DNA from: Phreatobacter sp.
GTDB lineage: Bacteria; Pseudomonadota; Alphaproteobacteria; Rhizobiales; Phreatobacteraceae
Assembly (NCBI GenBank): GCA_019749835.1
Contig: JAIEPJ010000009.1
Location: 1 to 53,240, forward strand
Reading direction: 5' to 3'
DNA length: 53,240 nucleotides
Shown here: one piece after another, positions 11,044 to 19,915 of the stretch
Position numbering within the stretch: position 1 is the first letter of the stretch
How the letters are laid out: the number at the start of each line of letters is the position of its first letter
The notes under the pieces: model-generated
Database searches by the model: none
Seen by the model: the letters and a program-made list of their open reading frames with translations, nothing else
What the model was told of the DNA's origin: nothing
Translations under genes and position numbers: made by a program

Positions 11044-11847
11044 TCAGCGCATCAGGTAGAGCCCCAGGAGCCCGGCGGACCCGACCACGATCCGCCACAC
11101 GGCGAAGAGCATGAAGCCGTGGCGGCTGACATAGTCGAGCAGGAAGCGGACCACGAAGAGACCGGAGATGAAGGCGGCGACGAAGCCGACGCCGATCGTC
11201 GTGACGTCGGAGAAGTCCAGGATCTTGTGGTTCTTGTAGAGGTCATAGGCGAAGGCCCCCGCCATGGTCGGCATGGCGAGGAAGAACGAGAACTCGGCGG
11301 CGGCCCGCTTCGACGTTCCCATCAGCAGGGCTCCGACGATGGTGGCGCCCGACCGCGACACGCCGGGAAACAGCGCGGCGCACTGGCACAGGCCGATCTT
11401 CAGCGCCAGCCAGGGCGAGAAGCGGAAGGCATTGTCCTCGCGGACCTCGAGTTTCATCCGGTCGACGACCAGCAGGACGATGCCGCCGAGGATCAGCGCC
11501 ACGCAGACCAGGTCGGGACGTTCGAACAGGGCCTTGATCTGGCCGTGCAGCAGCGCGCCGAGCGCCGCCGCCGGCAGGAAGGCGACGACGACGGACACGA
11601 CGAAGCGCCGCGCCCAGGCATCGGTCGGCAGGCAGAGGACGACGCCGAGCAGGCGGGAGAAATAGACCAGCAGGATGGCGAGGATCGCCCCGAGCTGGAT
11701 CAGCACCTCGAAGGTCTTGCCCGTCGATTTGAAGCCGAGGAAATGACCGATCAGGATCAGATGCCCCGTCGACGAGACCGGGATGAACTCGGTCGCCCCC
11801 TCCACCACGCCGAGAACCAGCGCCTTGGCCAGATTGACGATGTCCAT
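11044..11847 (-). CDS. uppP: Undecaprenyl-diphosphate phosphatase
   Basis: 267-residue integral membrane enzyme that dephosphorylates undecaprenyl diphosphate, recycling the lipid carrier for peptidoglycan and other wall polymers; it also gives bacitracin resistance. The two family signatures are present: [17 protein letters not shown] near the N-terminus and [17 protein letters not shown] in the middle, which bring the catalytic Glu, Ser and Arg together. ATG at 11847 is preferred: GAGG lies 5 nt before it. A GTG 15 nt upstream (11862) would add five residues but has no good ribosome site. Length is close to the E. coli protein (273). Confidence 0.95.
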   Translation of the reverse strand: MDIVNLAKALVLGVVEGATEFIPVSSTGHLILIGHFLGFKSTGKTFEVLIQLGAILAILLVYFSRLLGVVLCLPTDAWARRFVVSVVVAFLPAAALGALLHGQIKALFERPDLVCVALILGGIVLLVVDRMKLEVREDNAFRFSPWLALKIGLCQCAALFPGVSRSGATIVGALLMGTSKRAAAEFSFFLAMPTMAGAFAYDLYKNHKILDFSDVTTIGVGFVAAFISGLFVVRFLLDYVSRHGFMLFAVWRIVVGSAGLLGLYLMR

Positions 11848-11931
11848 GTTGACCTCGGTCACGTCGCAACAGCCGGAACGCCGGCGCCAAGCCTGTCTTA
11901 GTCACGACTGTCTTCATGTCTGGTTAAGCAT

Positions 11932-11957
11932 GCGCCTCCGTGACAATGCGGAGGCGC
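11932..11957. other. Perfect 9-bp inverted repeat in the uppP-GST intergenic region
   Basis: GCGCCTCCG (11932-11940) and CGGAGGCGC (11949-11957) are perfect complements around an 8-nt loop. It lies in the 281-bp divergent region between the uppP and GST starts. There is no T run on either side, so it is not an intrinsic terminator. It may be a protein-binding palindrome or an mRNA leader hairpin. I saw nothing else convincing in this gap. Confidence 0.4.
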
Positions 11958-12128
11958 GCATCGACGTGCCGTTCACCATCGGTCAACCATGACGGATCGT
12001 GAAGGCCGATCGGCAAATCCTGTGGTTGTTTCCCTGCCGTCATGACGCTATGCACCCGCCTCCACCCGCATTGTCATCGAAAAACCATATCGAGACCCTC
12101 GATTGCGGGTCGTTCAGGTCTGGGGCGC

Positions 12129-12821
12129 ATGGGACTCACTCTCCACCATCGATTTTTCTGCCCGCATTCCCGCTTTGTGCGCCTCGTGCTTGCCGAACGT
12201 GGTCTTGAGGCGGATCTCGTCGAGGAGAAGCCCTGGGAGCGCCGGACCGAGTTCCTGCGGATCAATCCCGAAGGCACGACCCCGGTTCTGGAACTGTCGG
12301 AAGGCGTCGCCGTCCCCGGTCCCGAGGGCGTCGCCGGCTGGCTCGACGACACCGACACCCTGCCCGTCGATCGCCGCCTGATGCCCGAGGCCATCCTGCA
12401 CCGCATCGAGGTGCGCCGCCTGATGCGCTGGTTCCACGGCAAGTTCTTCGAGGAAGTGTCCGGTCCTCTGGTGGAAGAGAAGATCGACAAGCGCTTCATC
12501 CCGGCGGAATATGGCGGCGGCGCGCCGAATACGACGGCGCTGCGCGCTGCACGCGCCAATATCCGCTATCATCTGGCCTATGTGGGCTGGCTGGCCGCGC
12601 GCAGCGACTGGCTCGCCGGCCCCCAGATGAGCTACGCCGATCTGGCGGCCGCCGCGCATCTGTCAGTGGTGGACTATCTGGGCGAGGTTCCGTGGAACGA
12701 CGACGCGGCAGCGAGGGACTGGTATGCGCGGGTGAAATCGCGCCCGTCCTTCCGCACCCTGCTGACCGACCGCGTGGTCGGCATGCAGCCGAGCGCGAGC
12801 TACGCCGATCTCGACTTCTGA
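12129..12821 (+). CDS. Glutathione S-transferase family protein
   Basis: 230-residue cytosolic GST-like protein. The N-terminal thioredoxin-like domain begins [23 protein letters not shown], with Cys-Pro-His-Ser at the position where many GSTs place their catalytic residue, and continues to the conserved [14 protein letters not shown] turn with its cis-proline. The C-terminal half is helical, and [20 protein letters not shown] is the usual GST C-domain motif. ATG at 12129 is chosen because the thioredoxin fold starts right after it; an upstream extension has no family similarity. It overlaps queG by 4 nt, so the two are probably co-transcribed. Substrate unknown. Confidence 0.88.
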   Translation: MGLTLHHRFFCPHSRFVRLVLAERGLEADLVEEKPWERRTEFLRINPEGTTPVLELSEGVAVPGPEGVAGWLDDTDTLPVDRRLMPEAILHRIEVRRLMRWFHGKFFEEVSGPLVEEKIDKRFIPAEYGGGAPNTTALRAARANIRYHLAYVGWLAARSDWLAGPQMSYADLAAAAHLSVVDYLGEVPWNDDAAARDWYARVKSRPSFRTLLTDRVVGMQPSASYADLDF

Positions 12822-13930
12822 GCGACCCGGTCGCGCTGCGCGCCGCCATCGCGGCACAGGCCCGCGCCGAAGGGTTTGACGCCATCGGCTTCACCCGGCC
12901 GGACGCCATTCCCGAGGCCGGCCAACGCCTCGCCGAGGCCGTCGAGGCCGGCCACCACGGGTCGATGCACTGGATGGCAGAGACCCTGGAACGGCGATCC
13001 CACCCCAATGCCATGTGGCCCGAGGGTCGTTCCCTCATCATGCTCGGCGTCAATTACGGGCCGGACGAAAACCCGCTCGACGGCCTGAGAGACCATGACC
13101 GCGGCCTCATCTCCGTCTATGCCCGCGGCGACGATTATCACGAGGTCATCAAGGCGCGGCTGAAGGCGCTGGCCCGCTGGCTGGTGGAGGAAACCGGCTG
13201 CGAACTCAAGGTCTTCGTCGACACTGCACCCCTCATGGAGAAGCCCCTGGCGGCATCCGCCGGCCTCGGTTGGCAGGGCAAGCACACCAATCTCGTCTCC
13301 CGCGATTTCGGCTCCTGGCTCTTCCTCGGCGCCGTCATGACGACACTGGACATCCCGCCCGATGCACCGGAGCGCGACCATTGCGGCTCGTGCCGCGCCT
13401 GCCTCGCCGTCTGCCCGACCGACGCCTTTCCGCGCCCCTATGCCCTCGATGCCCGGCGCTGCATCAGCTACCTCACCATCGAGCACAAGGGCCCGATCCC
13501 GCACGAATTCCGCAAGCCCATGGGCAACCGCATCTATGGCTGCGACGATTGCCTTGCCGCCTGCCCCTGGAACAAGTTCGCCGAGACCGGGCGGAACCTG
13601 AAACTGGCGGCGCGCGACCATCTCAGGCGGCCGGCCCTCGCCGATCTGGCCAGGCTCGACGACGCCGCCTTCCGCGCGCTCTTTGCCAAGAGCCCGGTCA
13701 AACGCATCGGCCGCGACCGCTTCGTCCGCAATGTCCTGATCGCCATCGGCAACAGCGACGACCCGACCCTCGTGCCGCCCGCCCTCGACCTCCTCACCGA
13801 TCCCGCCCCGGCTGTGCGCGGCGCGGCCGTCTGGGCCCTGCGGCAACTGGCGCCGGACCGCCTGCCCGCGCGGCCGCCGGCCAGCGAGGACGATCCCGAC
13901 GTGCTCGCCGAGTGGGCGCCCATCCCCTAA
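12818..13930 (+). CDS. queG: Epoxyqueuosine reductase, probably CTG-initiated
   Basis: Iron-sulfur, cobalamin-dependent enzyme that makes the last step of tRNA queuosine synthesis, reducing epoxyqueuosine at the wobble base of GUN-anticodon tRNAs. Two [4Fe-4S] clusters are indicated by [12 protein letters not shown] (Cys189, 192, 195, 199) and [13 protein letters not shown] (Cys242, 245, 249). The conserved Asp of VDTAPLMEK is at 135. The C-terminus after about 300 is HEAT-like. Family similarity begins at [20 protein letters not shown], directly after CTG 12818, which overlaps the GST stop as CTGA. No ATG, GTG or TTG occurs in frame between GTG 12692 and conserved residues near 145 nt into the gene. 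The upstream stretch from 12692 looks like shadow coding, so CTG is the best start. The alternative is GTG 12692. Confidence 0.88.
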   Translation: MSDPVALRAAIAAQARAEGFDAIGFTRPDAIPEAGQRLAEAVEAGHHGSMHWMAETLERRSHPNAMWPEGRSLIMLGVNYGPDENPLDGLRDHDRGLISVYARGDDYHEVIKARLKALARWLVEETGCELKVFVDTAPLMEKPLAASAGLGWQGKHTNLVSRDFGSWLFLGAVMTTLDIPPDAPERDHCGSCRACLAVCPTDAFPRPYALDARRCISYLTIEHKGPIPHEFRKPMGNRIYGCDDCLAACPWNKFAETGRNLKLAARDHLRRPALADLARLDDAAFRALFAKSPVKRIGRDRFVRNVLIAIGNSDDPTLVPPALDLLTDPAPAVRGAAVWALRQLAPDRLPARPPASEDDPDVLAEWAPIP

Positions 13931-13964
13931 GCTCCTCCCCGATCGCCAACCGCAAGCTCATCCC

Positions 13965-14852
13965 ATGACGCATCTCCTCGTTTTCGGCCTCGGCTATTCG
14001 TCCCGCGCGGTGCTGCGCGCCGCGCCGGCGACCACCAGCCGGATCACCGCGACGGTCCGCTCCGCCGAACGGGCCGCCGCCCTGTCCTCGGCGCCCGTCG
14101 AGGGACGCGCCGTCACCGTGCTGCCTTTCGACGGCACGGCCCTGTCGCCGGACCTCGCCGCGGCCATCGGCGCGGCCGACCACATCCTGGTCTCCGCTCC
14201 GCCGGACGAAGCCGGCGATCCCGTCCTCAGGGCCTGCGCCGCGGCGCTTGCAGCCCATCCGGCCAAGGCCATCGCCTATCTCTCCACCGTCGGCGTCTAC
14301 GGTGACCACGGCGGCGGCTGGGTGGACGAAACCACCGAACCGCGACCGGCGAGCCCGCGCAGCTTCGAGCGGCTGGCGGCAGAGCGCGCCTGGGCAGCCT
14401 ATGGCGCGGCGCACGGTGTAGCGGTCGCCATCCTCCGCCTTTCCGGCATCTACGGGCCGGGACAGAACGCCCTGGTCAATCTGGCGCGCGGCACGGCGCG
14501 GCGAATCATCAAGCCGGGCCAGGTCTTCAACCGCATTCACGTGGATGACATCGCCCAGGCGGTGCTGGCGAGCTTCGCCCGCCGTTACAACGGCATCGTC
14601 AATGTCACGGACGACGAGCCCTCGCCGCCCCAGGACGTCATCACCTACGCGGCGGAACTGATGGGCGTTCCGCCGCCGCCAGAGGTCCCCTTCGAGGACA
14701 GCGGCCTCTCGCCCATGGGGCGGAGCTTCTATGGCGAGTGCAAAAGGGTCAGCAACATGAGGCTGAAGGGTGAACTCTTCGTTAAGCTGTTGCATCCAAA
14801 CTTCAAGGCGGCGCTCCGGGCATTGGCCGCCGGGGGCGACGGCAGGCGCTAG
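13965..14852 (+). CDS. NAD-dependent epimerase/dehydratase-fold SDR protein, YeeZ-like
   Basis: 295-residue extended short-chain dehydrogenase-fold protein. The N-terminal LLVFGLGYSSRAVL is the glycine-rich nucleotide loop, of the shorter GxGxxS kind found in the YeeZ group. YLSTVGVYGDHGGGWVDE and LRLSGIYGPGQNAL are the substrate-side loops common to sugar-nucleotide epimerases. The usual Tyr-x-x-x-Lys catalytic pair is not obvious: the equivalent region reads SFERLAAERAW, so the protein may be a reductase with a different mechanism or a non-enzymatic relative. ATG at 13965 lies 34 nt after queG, suggesting the GST-queG-SDR genes are one transcript. Confidence 0.75.
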   Translation: MTHLLVFGLGYSSRAVLRAAPATTSRITATVRSAERAAALSSAPVEGRAVTVLPFDGTALSPDLAAAIGAADHILVSAPPDEAGDPVLRACAAALAAHPAKAIAYLSTVGVYGDHGGGWVDETTEPRPASPRSFERLAAERAWAAYGAAHGVAVAILRLSGIYGPGQNALVNLARGTARRIIKPGQVFNRIHVDDIAQAVLASFARRYNGIVNVTDDEPSPPQDVITYAAELMGVPPPPEVPFEDSGLSPMGRSFYGECKRVSNMRLKGELFVKLLHPNFKAALRALAAGGDGRR

Positions 14853-15015
14853 GGAGTTCCGCAGAGTCATCTTGTTATTGCATTGCAGCATAGCCGCGAC
14901 AGCATTGCTGCGACGCACAAATCACGGAACCATACCCCTCGTTCGTCAGCCGCACGCCTTCCCGACGGCCGGTGCCGCGGATGACGACCGTCACCCGAGC
15001 CTTCAGGGGTATGTC

Positions 15016-15138
15016 ATGATGATCGACATCGGCATTGCAGACCTGGCCATCATTCTCATCGGTCTCGGCGTCGGCGCGGCTCTCGCGCTCTTCGTCGTCG
15101 ACACCGCCAAGCAGATGAATCTGCGCACCGACCCGTAA
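15016..15138 (+). CDS. Small single-span membrane protein (hypothetical)
   Basis: Short 40-residue frame, MMIDIGIADLAIILIGLGVG followed by a hydrophobic continuation and a polar tail (DTAKQMNLRTDP). It predicts one transmembrane helix of about 22 residues (positions 8-30). Support for translation: a GGGG stretch 8 nt before the tandem ATGATG, a clean hydrophobic-polar layout, and a 163-bp gap before it that is otherwise empty. It ends 9 bp before the convergent rlmJ stop. I do not recognise a family; it could also be chance. Confidence 0.45.
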   Translation: MMIDIGIADLAIILIGLGVGAALALFVVDTAKQMNLRTDP

Positions 15139-15147
15139 GATCAGCGT

Positions 15148-15987
15148 TCAGGACGCGTCGCCGGACACGAGAAGCCGGCCCGCGGGAACGTTCAGGGCGT
15201 TCCAAAGCAACTGACCGGCCGCACGGATGGCAGGCGCGAGCGTGTAGGGGGCATTGACGGTCACCAGACCGGCTCCCGACAGGCGCTGACCGTCCACGAC
15301 GCGCCAGGTCGCCTCGATGGTGAGGCATTTCGGAATCGCGAGCTCGGCGATCATCCGGTGGAAGCGCTTCACCTCGACCGGGTCCTTCACCGGGTACCAG
15401 AGCACGAAGACGCCGGTCGCGAAGCGGCGCACGCCATGGGCCAGCGCCTCGGCGAGACGGTCGTAATCACCGCGCCGCTCGAAGGGCGGATCGATCAGCA
15501 CGAGGCCGCGGGTCTCCTTCGGCGGCAGGAAGGCCTTCGGTGCCAGCCAGCCGTCCAGGGCGATGACCTTGGCCCGCTTCTCCCGCGCATAGAGGACCGC
15601 AAGGGTCCGGGAATCCTCCGGGTGGAGTTCGCAGAAGGTGAGCCCGTCGACCGGGCGCGTCATCAGACGCGCGATCTCGGGACTGCCGGGATAATGCGCC
15701 AGGCGCCCGTCCGGATTGAGCCGCGCGACAACGTCGAGATAGGGATCGAGAAAGGCCGCCAGCGGTTCGGGCAGGTCCTTGCCCCACAGGCGGCCGATGC
15801 CCTCCACCCATTCCCCCGTCCGCTCGGCCGGGTCGGAGGTCAGGTCATAGCGGCCAATGCCGGCATGGGTATCCACCACGCGGATCGGCTGCTCCTTCTG
15901 CATCATATGGGCAAGGATGAAGGCGAGCACGGCGTGCTTGACGACGTCGGCCGGGTTTCCCGCGTGGAAGGCGTGGCGATAGTTCAT
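15148..15987 (-). CDS. rlmJ: 23S rRNA (adenine-2030-N6)-methyltransferase
   Basis: 279-residue methyltransferase matching RlmJ in length (about 280) and sequence, which methylates A2030 of 23S rRNA using S-adenosylmethionine. The family N-terminus MNYRHAFHAGNPADVVKHAV is complete. The SAM pocket is near VVDTHAGIGRYDL, and the catalytic motif of N6-adenine methyltransferases, DPPF/Y, appears as LIDPPFERRGDY. Start is ATG 15987. It is separated from the next gene on the same strand by 41 bp, so co-transcription with the TPR-methyltransferase and ampG upstream is possible. Confidence 0.95.
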   Translation of the reverse strand: MNYRHAFHAGNPADVVKHAVLAFILAHMMQKEQPIRVVDTHAGIGRYDLTSDPAERTGEWVEGIGRLWGKDLPEPLAAFLDPYLDVVARLNPDGRLAHYPGSPEIARLMTRPVDGLTFCELHPEDSRTLAVLYAREKRAKVIALDGWLAPKAFLPPKETRGLVLIDPPFERRGDYDRLAEALAHGVRRFATGVFVLWYPVKDPVEVKRFHRMIAELAIPKCLTIEATWRVVDGQRLSGAGLVTVNAPYTLAPAIRAAGQLLWNALNVPAGRLLVSGDAS

Positions 15988-16028
15988 GGATGAAGGCTGT
16001 GACGGGCATTGCCGCCGCGGTCAATGTC

Positions 16029-16958
16029 TCATCCCCGGATGGCGACGACCAGCCAGCCGGGAACCGGCTGCCCGGCCTCGCGGCGCGTGGTCGCCGGCTC
16101 GAAGACGAGGGGACGAAGGCCGCCGGCCGCCAGCGCCTCCCGCAGCACCGGTGCGGCATGGGCATAGCGGAGCCCGGCCCCGAGGATGACGCCGTCGCCG
16201 TCATGGGTCTCGACGGTGAAGGCGCAGAGACCGCCAGGCGACAGGACGCGGCCGGCCTCGGCGAGGATCGGCGCGAGCGCGGCGCAGTAGATGAAAACAT
16301 CGGCCGCCACCACCAGATCGGCGGAAGCATCGGGCAGGGCCGCCAGATGCGCCGCGAGATCGCCGACGGCGAGGCGCCCATAGATCCCCTTGCGCCGGGC
16401 GATCTCGACCATCCGCCCCGAGAGGTCGACGCCGTCGATAGTGCTGGCAATGGGCGCGAAGACCTCGCCGGCCAGCCCGGTGCCGCAGCCCAGATCGAGC
16501 ATCCGGTCGAAGTTCAGGGGACGCCCCAAAGCCGCGCGGGCGCGCGCCACCGCCTCGAGGAGGATTTCCGGACCGCGATAGGCCAGCCCCTCGCGCAGCG
16601 CCTGCTCGAAACGCGGCGCATAGTCCTCGTAGAGAGCCGTCACATAGGCCGGCGTCATCGCCTCGGCGGCGCCGACTTCGCCGAGGCGGGCGAGCATCAG
16701 CTGCACCCCGAACATGTCGGTCGGATCCCGGTCGAGCGCCTGGCGGAACGCCGTGGCGGCCGCGCCATGATCGCCCCGCGCCATCTCGACCTCGCCGAGG
16801 GTGAACCATCCGGCGGCCCAGTGCGGCGCGATCTCCAGCGCCTGGACGAGGAGATCGGCGGCCGCTGTCAGGTCGCCATCGGCCTTGGCCGCCATGGCAT
16901 AGTCGAAGCGGCGGTCGGCGAGAAGGTCGCCGGAAGAGCGGAAGGCTTGCGGCCCCAT
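16029..16958 (-). CDS. TPR-containing class I SAM-dependent methyltransferase
   Basis: 309-residue protein. Residues about 30-100 contain two tetratricopeptide-like repeats (AADLLVQALEIAPHWAAGWF, then GAAATAFRQALDRDPTDMFG). The rest is a class I methyltransferase with SAM motif LDLGCGTGLAGEVFAP and a second strand motif VDLSGRMVEIARRKGIYGRL. Substrate is unknown; TPR-methyltransferase fusions of this type are common in alphaproteobacteria and uncharacterised. ATG 16958 shares one base with the ampG stop (TGATG), so translation of the two is coupled. The longer frame through ampG has no support. Confidence 0.82.
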   Translation of the reverse strand: MGPQAFRSSGDLLADRRFDYAMAAKADGDLTAAADLLVQALEIAPHWAAGWFTLGEVEMARGDHGAAATAFRQALDRDPTDMFGVQLMLARLGEVGAAEAMTPAYVTALYEDYAPRFEQALREGLAYRGPEILLEAVARARAALGRPLNFDRMLDLGCGTGLAGEVFAPIASTIDGVDLSGRMVEIARRKGIYGRLAVGDLAAHLAALPDASADLVVAADVFIYCAALAPILAEAGRVLSPGGLCAFTVETHDGDGVILGAGLRYAHAAPVLREALAAGGLRPLVFEPATTRREAGQPVPGWLVVAIRG

Positions 16959-18343
16959 CAGTCGTCGGCCGAAAGCCTGCCCGTCGGCCGGGTCAGGAAG
17001 GCGAAGTGACCGCGGCTCTGCAGCCACCACAGCAGGACGAGGCTGGGGATCGCCGTCAGGCAGGACAGGACGAAGAACCAGAACCAGCCGGTCTGGGCGG
17101 CGACGAAGCCGGCCGGCGCGGAGATATAGGTCCGCCCGACCGCCGAGAGCGCCGACAGCAGCGCATATTGCGTCGCCGTGTGCAGCGGCGACTGGCAGAG
17201 CGAGGAGAGATAGGCGACGAAGATCACCGTACCGATGGCGCCGGTGAAATTCTCCGCCACGATGACGAAGGCGAGCATGCCATAGCTGGCGGGCATCACC
17301 GCCTGCAGGGCGAAGACGAGGTTGGAGCCCATCTGCAGGAAGGCGGCGAGCCACAGGCAGGTCCGCAGGTCGAGGCCGCGGGCAATGAAGCCGCCGGCGA
17401 AGCCACCGGCCAGCGTCGCCGCCAGCCCGAGACCCTTGACGATGGCCGCGTATTCCTCGCGCGAATAGCCCATGCCGCGGATGACGAAGGGCCCGGTCAT
17501 CGCTCCCACAAAGGCGTCGCAGAGCTTGAACAGGATGACGAAGGCGAGGACGGCGAGCGCCGCATCGCGGGTCAGGAATTCGGAGAAGGCGCCGATCGCC
17601 GCCTTCCAGACCCGCGCCAGCTGGTTCTCGCCGGCAAGGCCACTGGCCGCTTCCGCCGAACGGCCGGGCTCGCGGGCCAGCAGCGTCGTCACCATGCCGA
17701 CGGCGACGAAACCCGCCATCACCACATAGCCGAAGGTCCAGGCCGTCGCCTTGTCGAACCCCTGCACCTTCTCGAAATAGGAGACGATGAAGAGGGCGCC
17801 GGCGGTGGAGACGAGCATCCCGATGCGGTAGGCGGCGACATAGGCGCCGACGCCGGCGGCCTGTTCCGACACGTCGAGCTTCTCGACACGGTAGGTATCA
17901 ATGACGATGTCCTGCGTCGCCGAGGCGAGCGCCACCAGCACAGCCCCCAGCGCAATCATGAAGGGCGACACGTCGGGGTTCTGGAAACCGAGGAAGACGA
18001 TCGCCGCCATCAGCATGATCTGGCTGAAGATCAGCCAGCCGCGGCGGCGTCCGAACAGGCGGCAGAGGACGGGAATGTCGAGCGCATCGACGATGGGCGC
18101 CCACAGGAACTTGATCGTATAGGGGGTTCCGACCAGGGCGAAGAGGCCGATGGTCGAGAGATTGACCGAGCTTTCCGCCATCCAGACCAGCAGGGTGGAC
18201 CCGGACAGGGCCAGCGGCAGGCCGGCGGAGAAGCCGAGGAAGAGGACAACCAGCACATCGCGCCGGAAATAGACCGCCGCCGCCTCGCTCCAGCTGCGCC
18301 GCGCCGCGGCCTCCGGCTCGACCGCGGCCTGACCCGTGCTCAT
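16958..18343 (-). CDS. ampG: AmpG-like muropeptide permease (MFS transporter)
   Basis: 461-residue major-facilitator protein of the AmpG group, which imports GlcNAc-anhydromuramyl peptides released by wall turnover into the cytoplasm for recycling and, in many bacteria, for beta-lactamase induction. Diagnostic stretches are FLGFSAGLPLALSGSTL near the first span, KFLWAPIVDALDIPVL in the second loop and SATQDIVIDTYRVE in the fourth to fifth span, where the Asp residues are conserved in AmpG. About 12 spans are predicted. It is the first gene of a pair with the TPR-methyltransferase. Function is assigned by family; substrate is not proven. Confidence 0.88.
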   Translation of the reverse strand: MSTGQAAVEPEAAARRSWSEAAAVYFRRDVLVVLFLGFSAGLPLALSGSTLLVWMAESSVNLSTIGLFALVGTPYTIKFLWAPIVDALDIPVLCRLFGRRRGWLIFSQIMLMAAIVFLGFQNPDVSPFMIALGAVLVALASATQDIVIDTYRVEKLDVSEQAAGVGAYVAAYRIGMLVSTAGALFIVSYFEKVQGFDKATAWTFGYVVMAGFVAVGMVTTLLAREPGRSAEAASGLAGENQLARVWKAAIGAFSEFLTRDAALAVLAFVILFKLCDAFVGAMTGPFVIRGMGYSREEYAAIVKGLGLAATLAGGFAGGFIARGLDLRTCLWLAAFLQMGSNLVFALQAVMPASYGMLAFVIVAENFTGAIGTVIFVAYLSSLCQSPLHTATQYALLSALSAVGRTYISAPAGFVAAQTGWFWFFVLSCLTAIPSLVLLWWLQSRGHFAFLTRPTGRLSADD

Positions 18344-18422
18344 GTCGTCCTCCGCATCCCTGCCATCGGATGAGGTGACGCGATCATGGTTAACGAAGGC
18401 TGAATCGGCCCCGCCGGACCGG

Positions 18423-19601
18423 TCAGGCCCGCTGCGGCGCGGGTCCGGCGCCGGACATGGCGGCGGTGCGGTTCACCGTACCGGGCCGAGCCTTGCCGCT
18501 GAAGGGGACCTCGACATAGCGATGGAAAAAGGCACCGACCGCGATGACGACGGCCGGGATCAGCACCAGCATGGCCGCCGCCTGCCAGGGCCCGCCGATG
18601 ATGACCACCTTGTCACCATTGTGCATGACCATGCGGACGAGGCCCAGCTTCTGATCGAGGAACGAACCGCCCGTCCTGAGGATCTGGAACAGGAAGGCAT
18701 GGGTCATATAGATGGCGAAGGACCAGCGCCCGAGGGCCTGCGGAATGCGGGTCCTGAGGAGCGCCGAGGCCGGCCCCCCCTCGAAGGAGAAGACGAAGAC
18801 GAGGACGCCGAAGACCAGCGGCGCCAAGAGGTGCAGCAGGCCCTCGGGTACCAGCGCCATGAAGGCGAAGGCCACAAGGGCGATGCCCACCTCGTACCAG
18901 CCGAGGAGACGCGCCGGCAGGCTGTAGCGCAAGCGCAGATCATAGACGAGGCAGCCGACAGCGAAGCCGAGCAGACAGCGCACGAAGCCCCAGTCGGAAC
19001 TGACGAACAGCGTCGTGGGCGACACCAGAGCGAGGATCAGGGCGCTGCCCAGCGCCAGGGCGAGGAAGGTCTCGCGCCGCGCCCGAGGCCACCACAGGAT
19101 CACGGCCAGGAAGACCAACGAGGTCCAGAACTCCACCGCAATGCTCCAGGCCGGACCGTTCCAGCTCAGGCCCGGATGCAGGCCGAAGGACTGCAGGAAG
19201 GCGAGGTTGGTGAGGATCTCCAGCGGCGCGCGGCCGGTGGAGAAGGGGGCGGCCTCGACGGCGAAGGACGGATTGATGCTGGCATAGGCGAGCTTGGCCA
19301 GTTCGAGGACCACGAAAGCCCCGAGCACCATGACATGCATCGGCCAGAGGCGTCGGAAACGCGCGACGATGAAGCCGCGAGCCTCCGCCGACGAAGCAAG
19401 CCGGTCCTGATAGGCATGGCTGATGACGAAACCGGACAGGACGAAGAAGAAGTCGACGCCGAGCTGCAGGTTGGCGAAGGCCGGCCAGTCCTTGCCGATG
19501 TGCAGCACTGGCACATGAAACAGCACGACCAGCCCCGCGCAGATGCCGCGCCAGGCATCGAGGGCGCGAAAGCGGGTCGGAAGGGGAGCCGGCTGTATCA
19601 T
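18423..19601 (-). CDS. Acyltransferase-3 family membrane protein
   Basis: 392-residue integral membrane O-acyltransferase of the OafA/YrhL family, which transfers acetyl or other acyl groups to surface sugars such as LPS O-antigen, exopolysaccharide or peptidoglycan. Family marks are the N-terminal FRALDAWRGICAGLVVLFHV with the conserved His of the first span, the LGVDFFFVLSGFVISH motif and about ten hydrophobic segments. ATG at 19601 is selected because the family N-terminus starts right after it; an in-frame upstream extension is not conserved. No polysaccharide genes surround it, so the acceptor is unknown. Confidence 0.85.
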   Translation of the reverse strand: MIQPAPLPTRFRALDAWRGICAGLVVLFHVPVLHIGKDWPAFANLQLGVDFFFVLSGFVISHAYQDRLASSAEARGFIVARFRRLWPMHVMVLGAFVVLELAKLAYASINPSFAVEAAPFSTGRAPLEILTNLAFLQSFGLHPGLSWNGPAWSIAVEFWTSLVFLAVILWWPRARRETFLALALGSALILALVSPTTLFVSSDWGFVRCLLGFAVGCLVYDLRLRYSLPARLLGWYEVGIALVAFAFMALVPEGLLHLLAPLVFGVLVFVFSFEGGPASALLRTRIPQALGRWSFAIYMTHAFLFQILRTGGSFLDQKLGLVRMVMHNGDKVVIIGGPWQAAAMLVLIPAVVIAVGAFFHRYVEVPFSGKARPGTVNRTAAMSGAGPAPQRA

Positions 19602-19827
19602 CCTTGCACAATCCTGGGACGGTTGGCGGAGCTTGCCCCTGGATGAGCACGAGCCGTGCCGCGGGGAGGTTCCGTCCATTGCCTGCGAATTAAGCGGAAC
19701 TGCCTGCCCATTTTTTGGCGCATTGCTCTGCGGGACGGAGCGTCGCTCGCCGACATTTTCTTGATCAAGGCCAGTACGAAGGATGATTCGAACATAGATT
19801 CAAAGGATTGGGAGAAAAAACCGGTGC
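19602..19827. other. Upstream region of the urt operon, no gene seen
   Basis: The 314-bp gap between the acyltransferase start and urtA holds no convincing gene. It carries the sigma-54-like promoter listed separately. Two short palindromes might be NtrC-type or other enhancer sites: GCAC-N5-GTGC at 19647-19659 and CGCA-N6-TGCG at 19719-19732. Neither fits the standard NtrC spacing, so I do not assign them. Confidence 0.35.
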
Positions 19828-19842
19828 TGGCACAGCCGTTGC
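19828..19842 (+). promoter_or_regulatory. Sigma-54 (RpoN) promoter of the urt operon
   Basis: TGGCAC at 19828-19833 and TTGC at 19839-19842, separated by 5 nt, give the -24 GG and -12 GC dinucleotides with the required 10 nt between them. This matches the RpoN consensus TGGCAC-N5-TTGC in all fixed positions. The expected transcript start is near 19854, giving a leader of about 60 nt before urtA. Urea transport under NtrC and sigma-54 is established in several proteobacteria, so nitrogen limitation is the likely signal. Confidence 0.75.
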
Positions 19843-19915
19843 GAAGCAGTGCTCGCCATCGGACGAGGATCTGGCTGCCGAGGTCCGGGGCAGACACCAG
19901 TAACGGGAACCCTCC

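Noticed and set aside
19647-19732. GCAC-N5-GTGC and CGCA-N6-TGCG as NtrC enhancers of urt
   Set aside because: Spacing does not match the standard NtrC site, so they are noted only as short palindromes.
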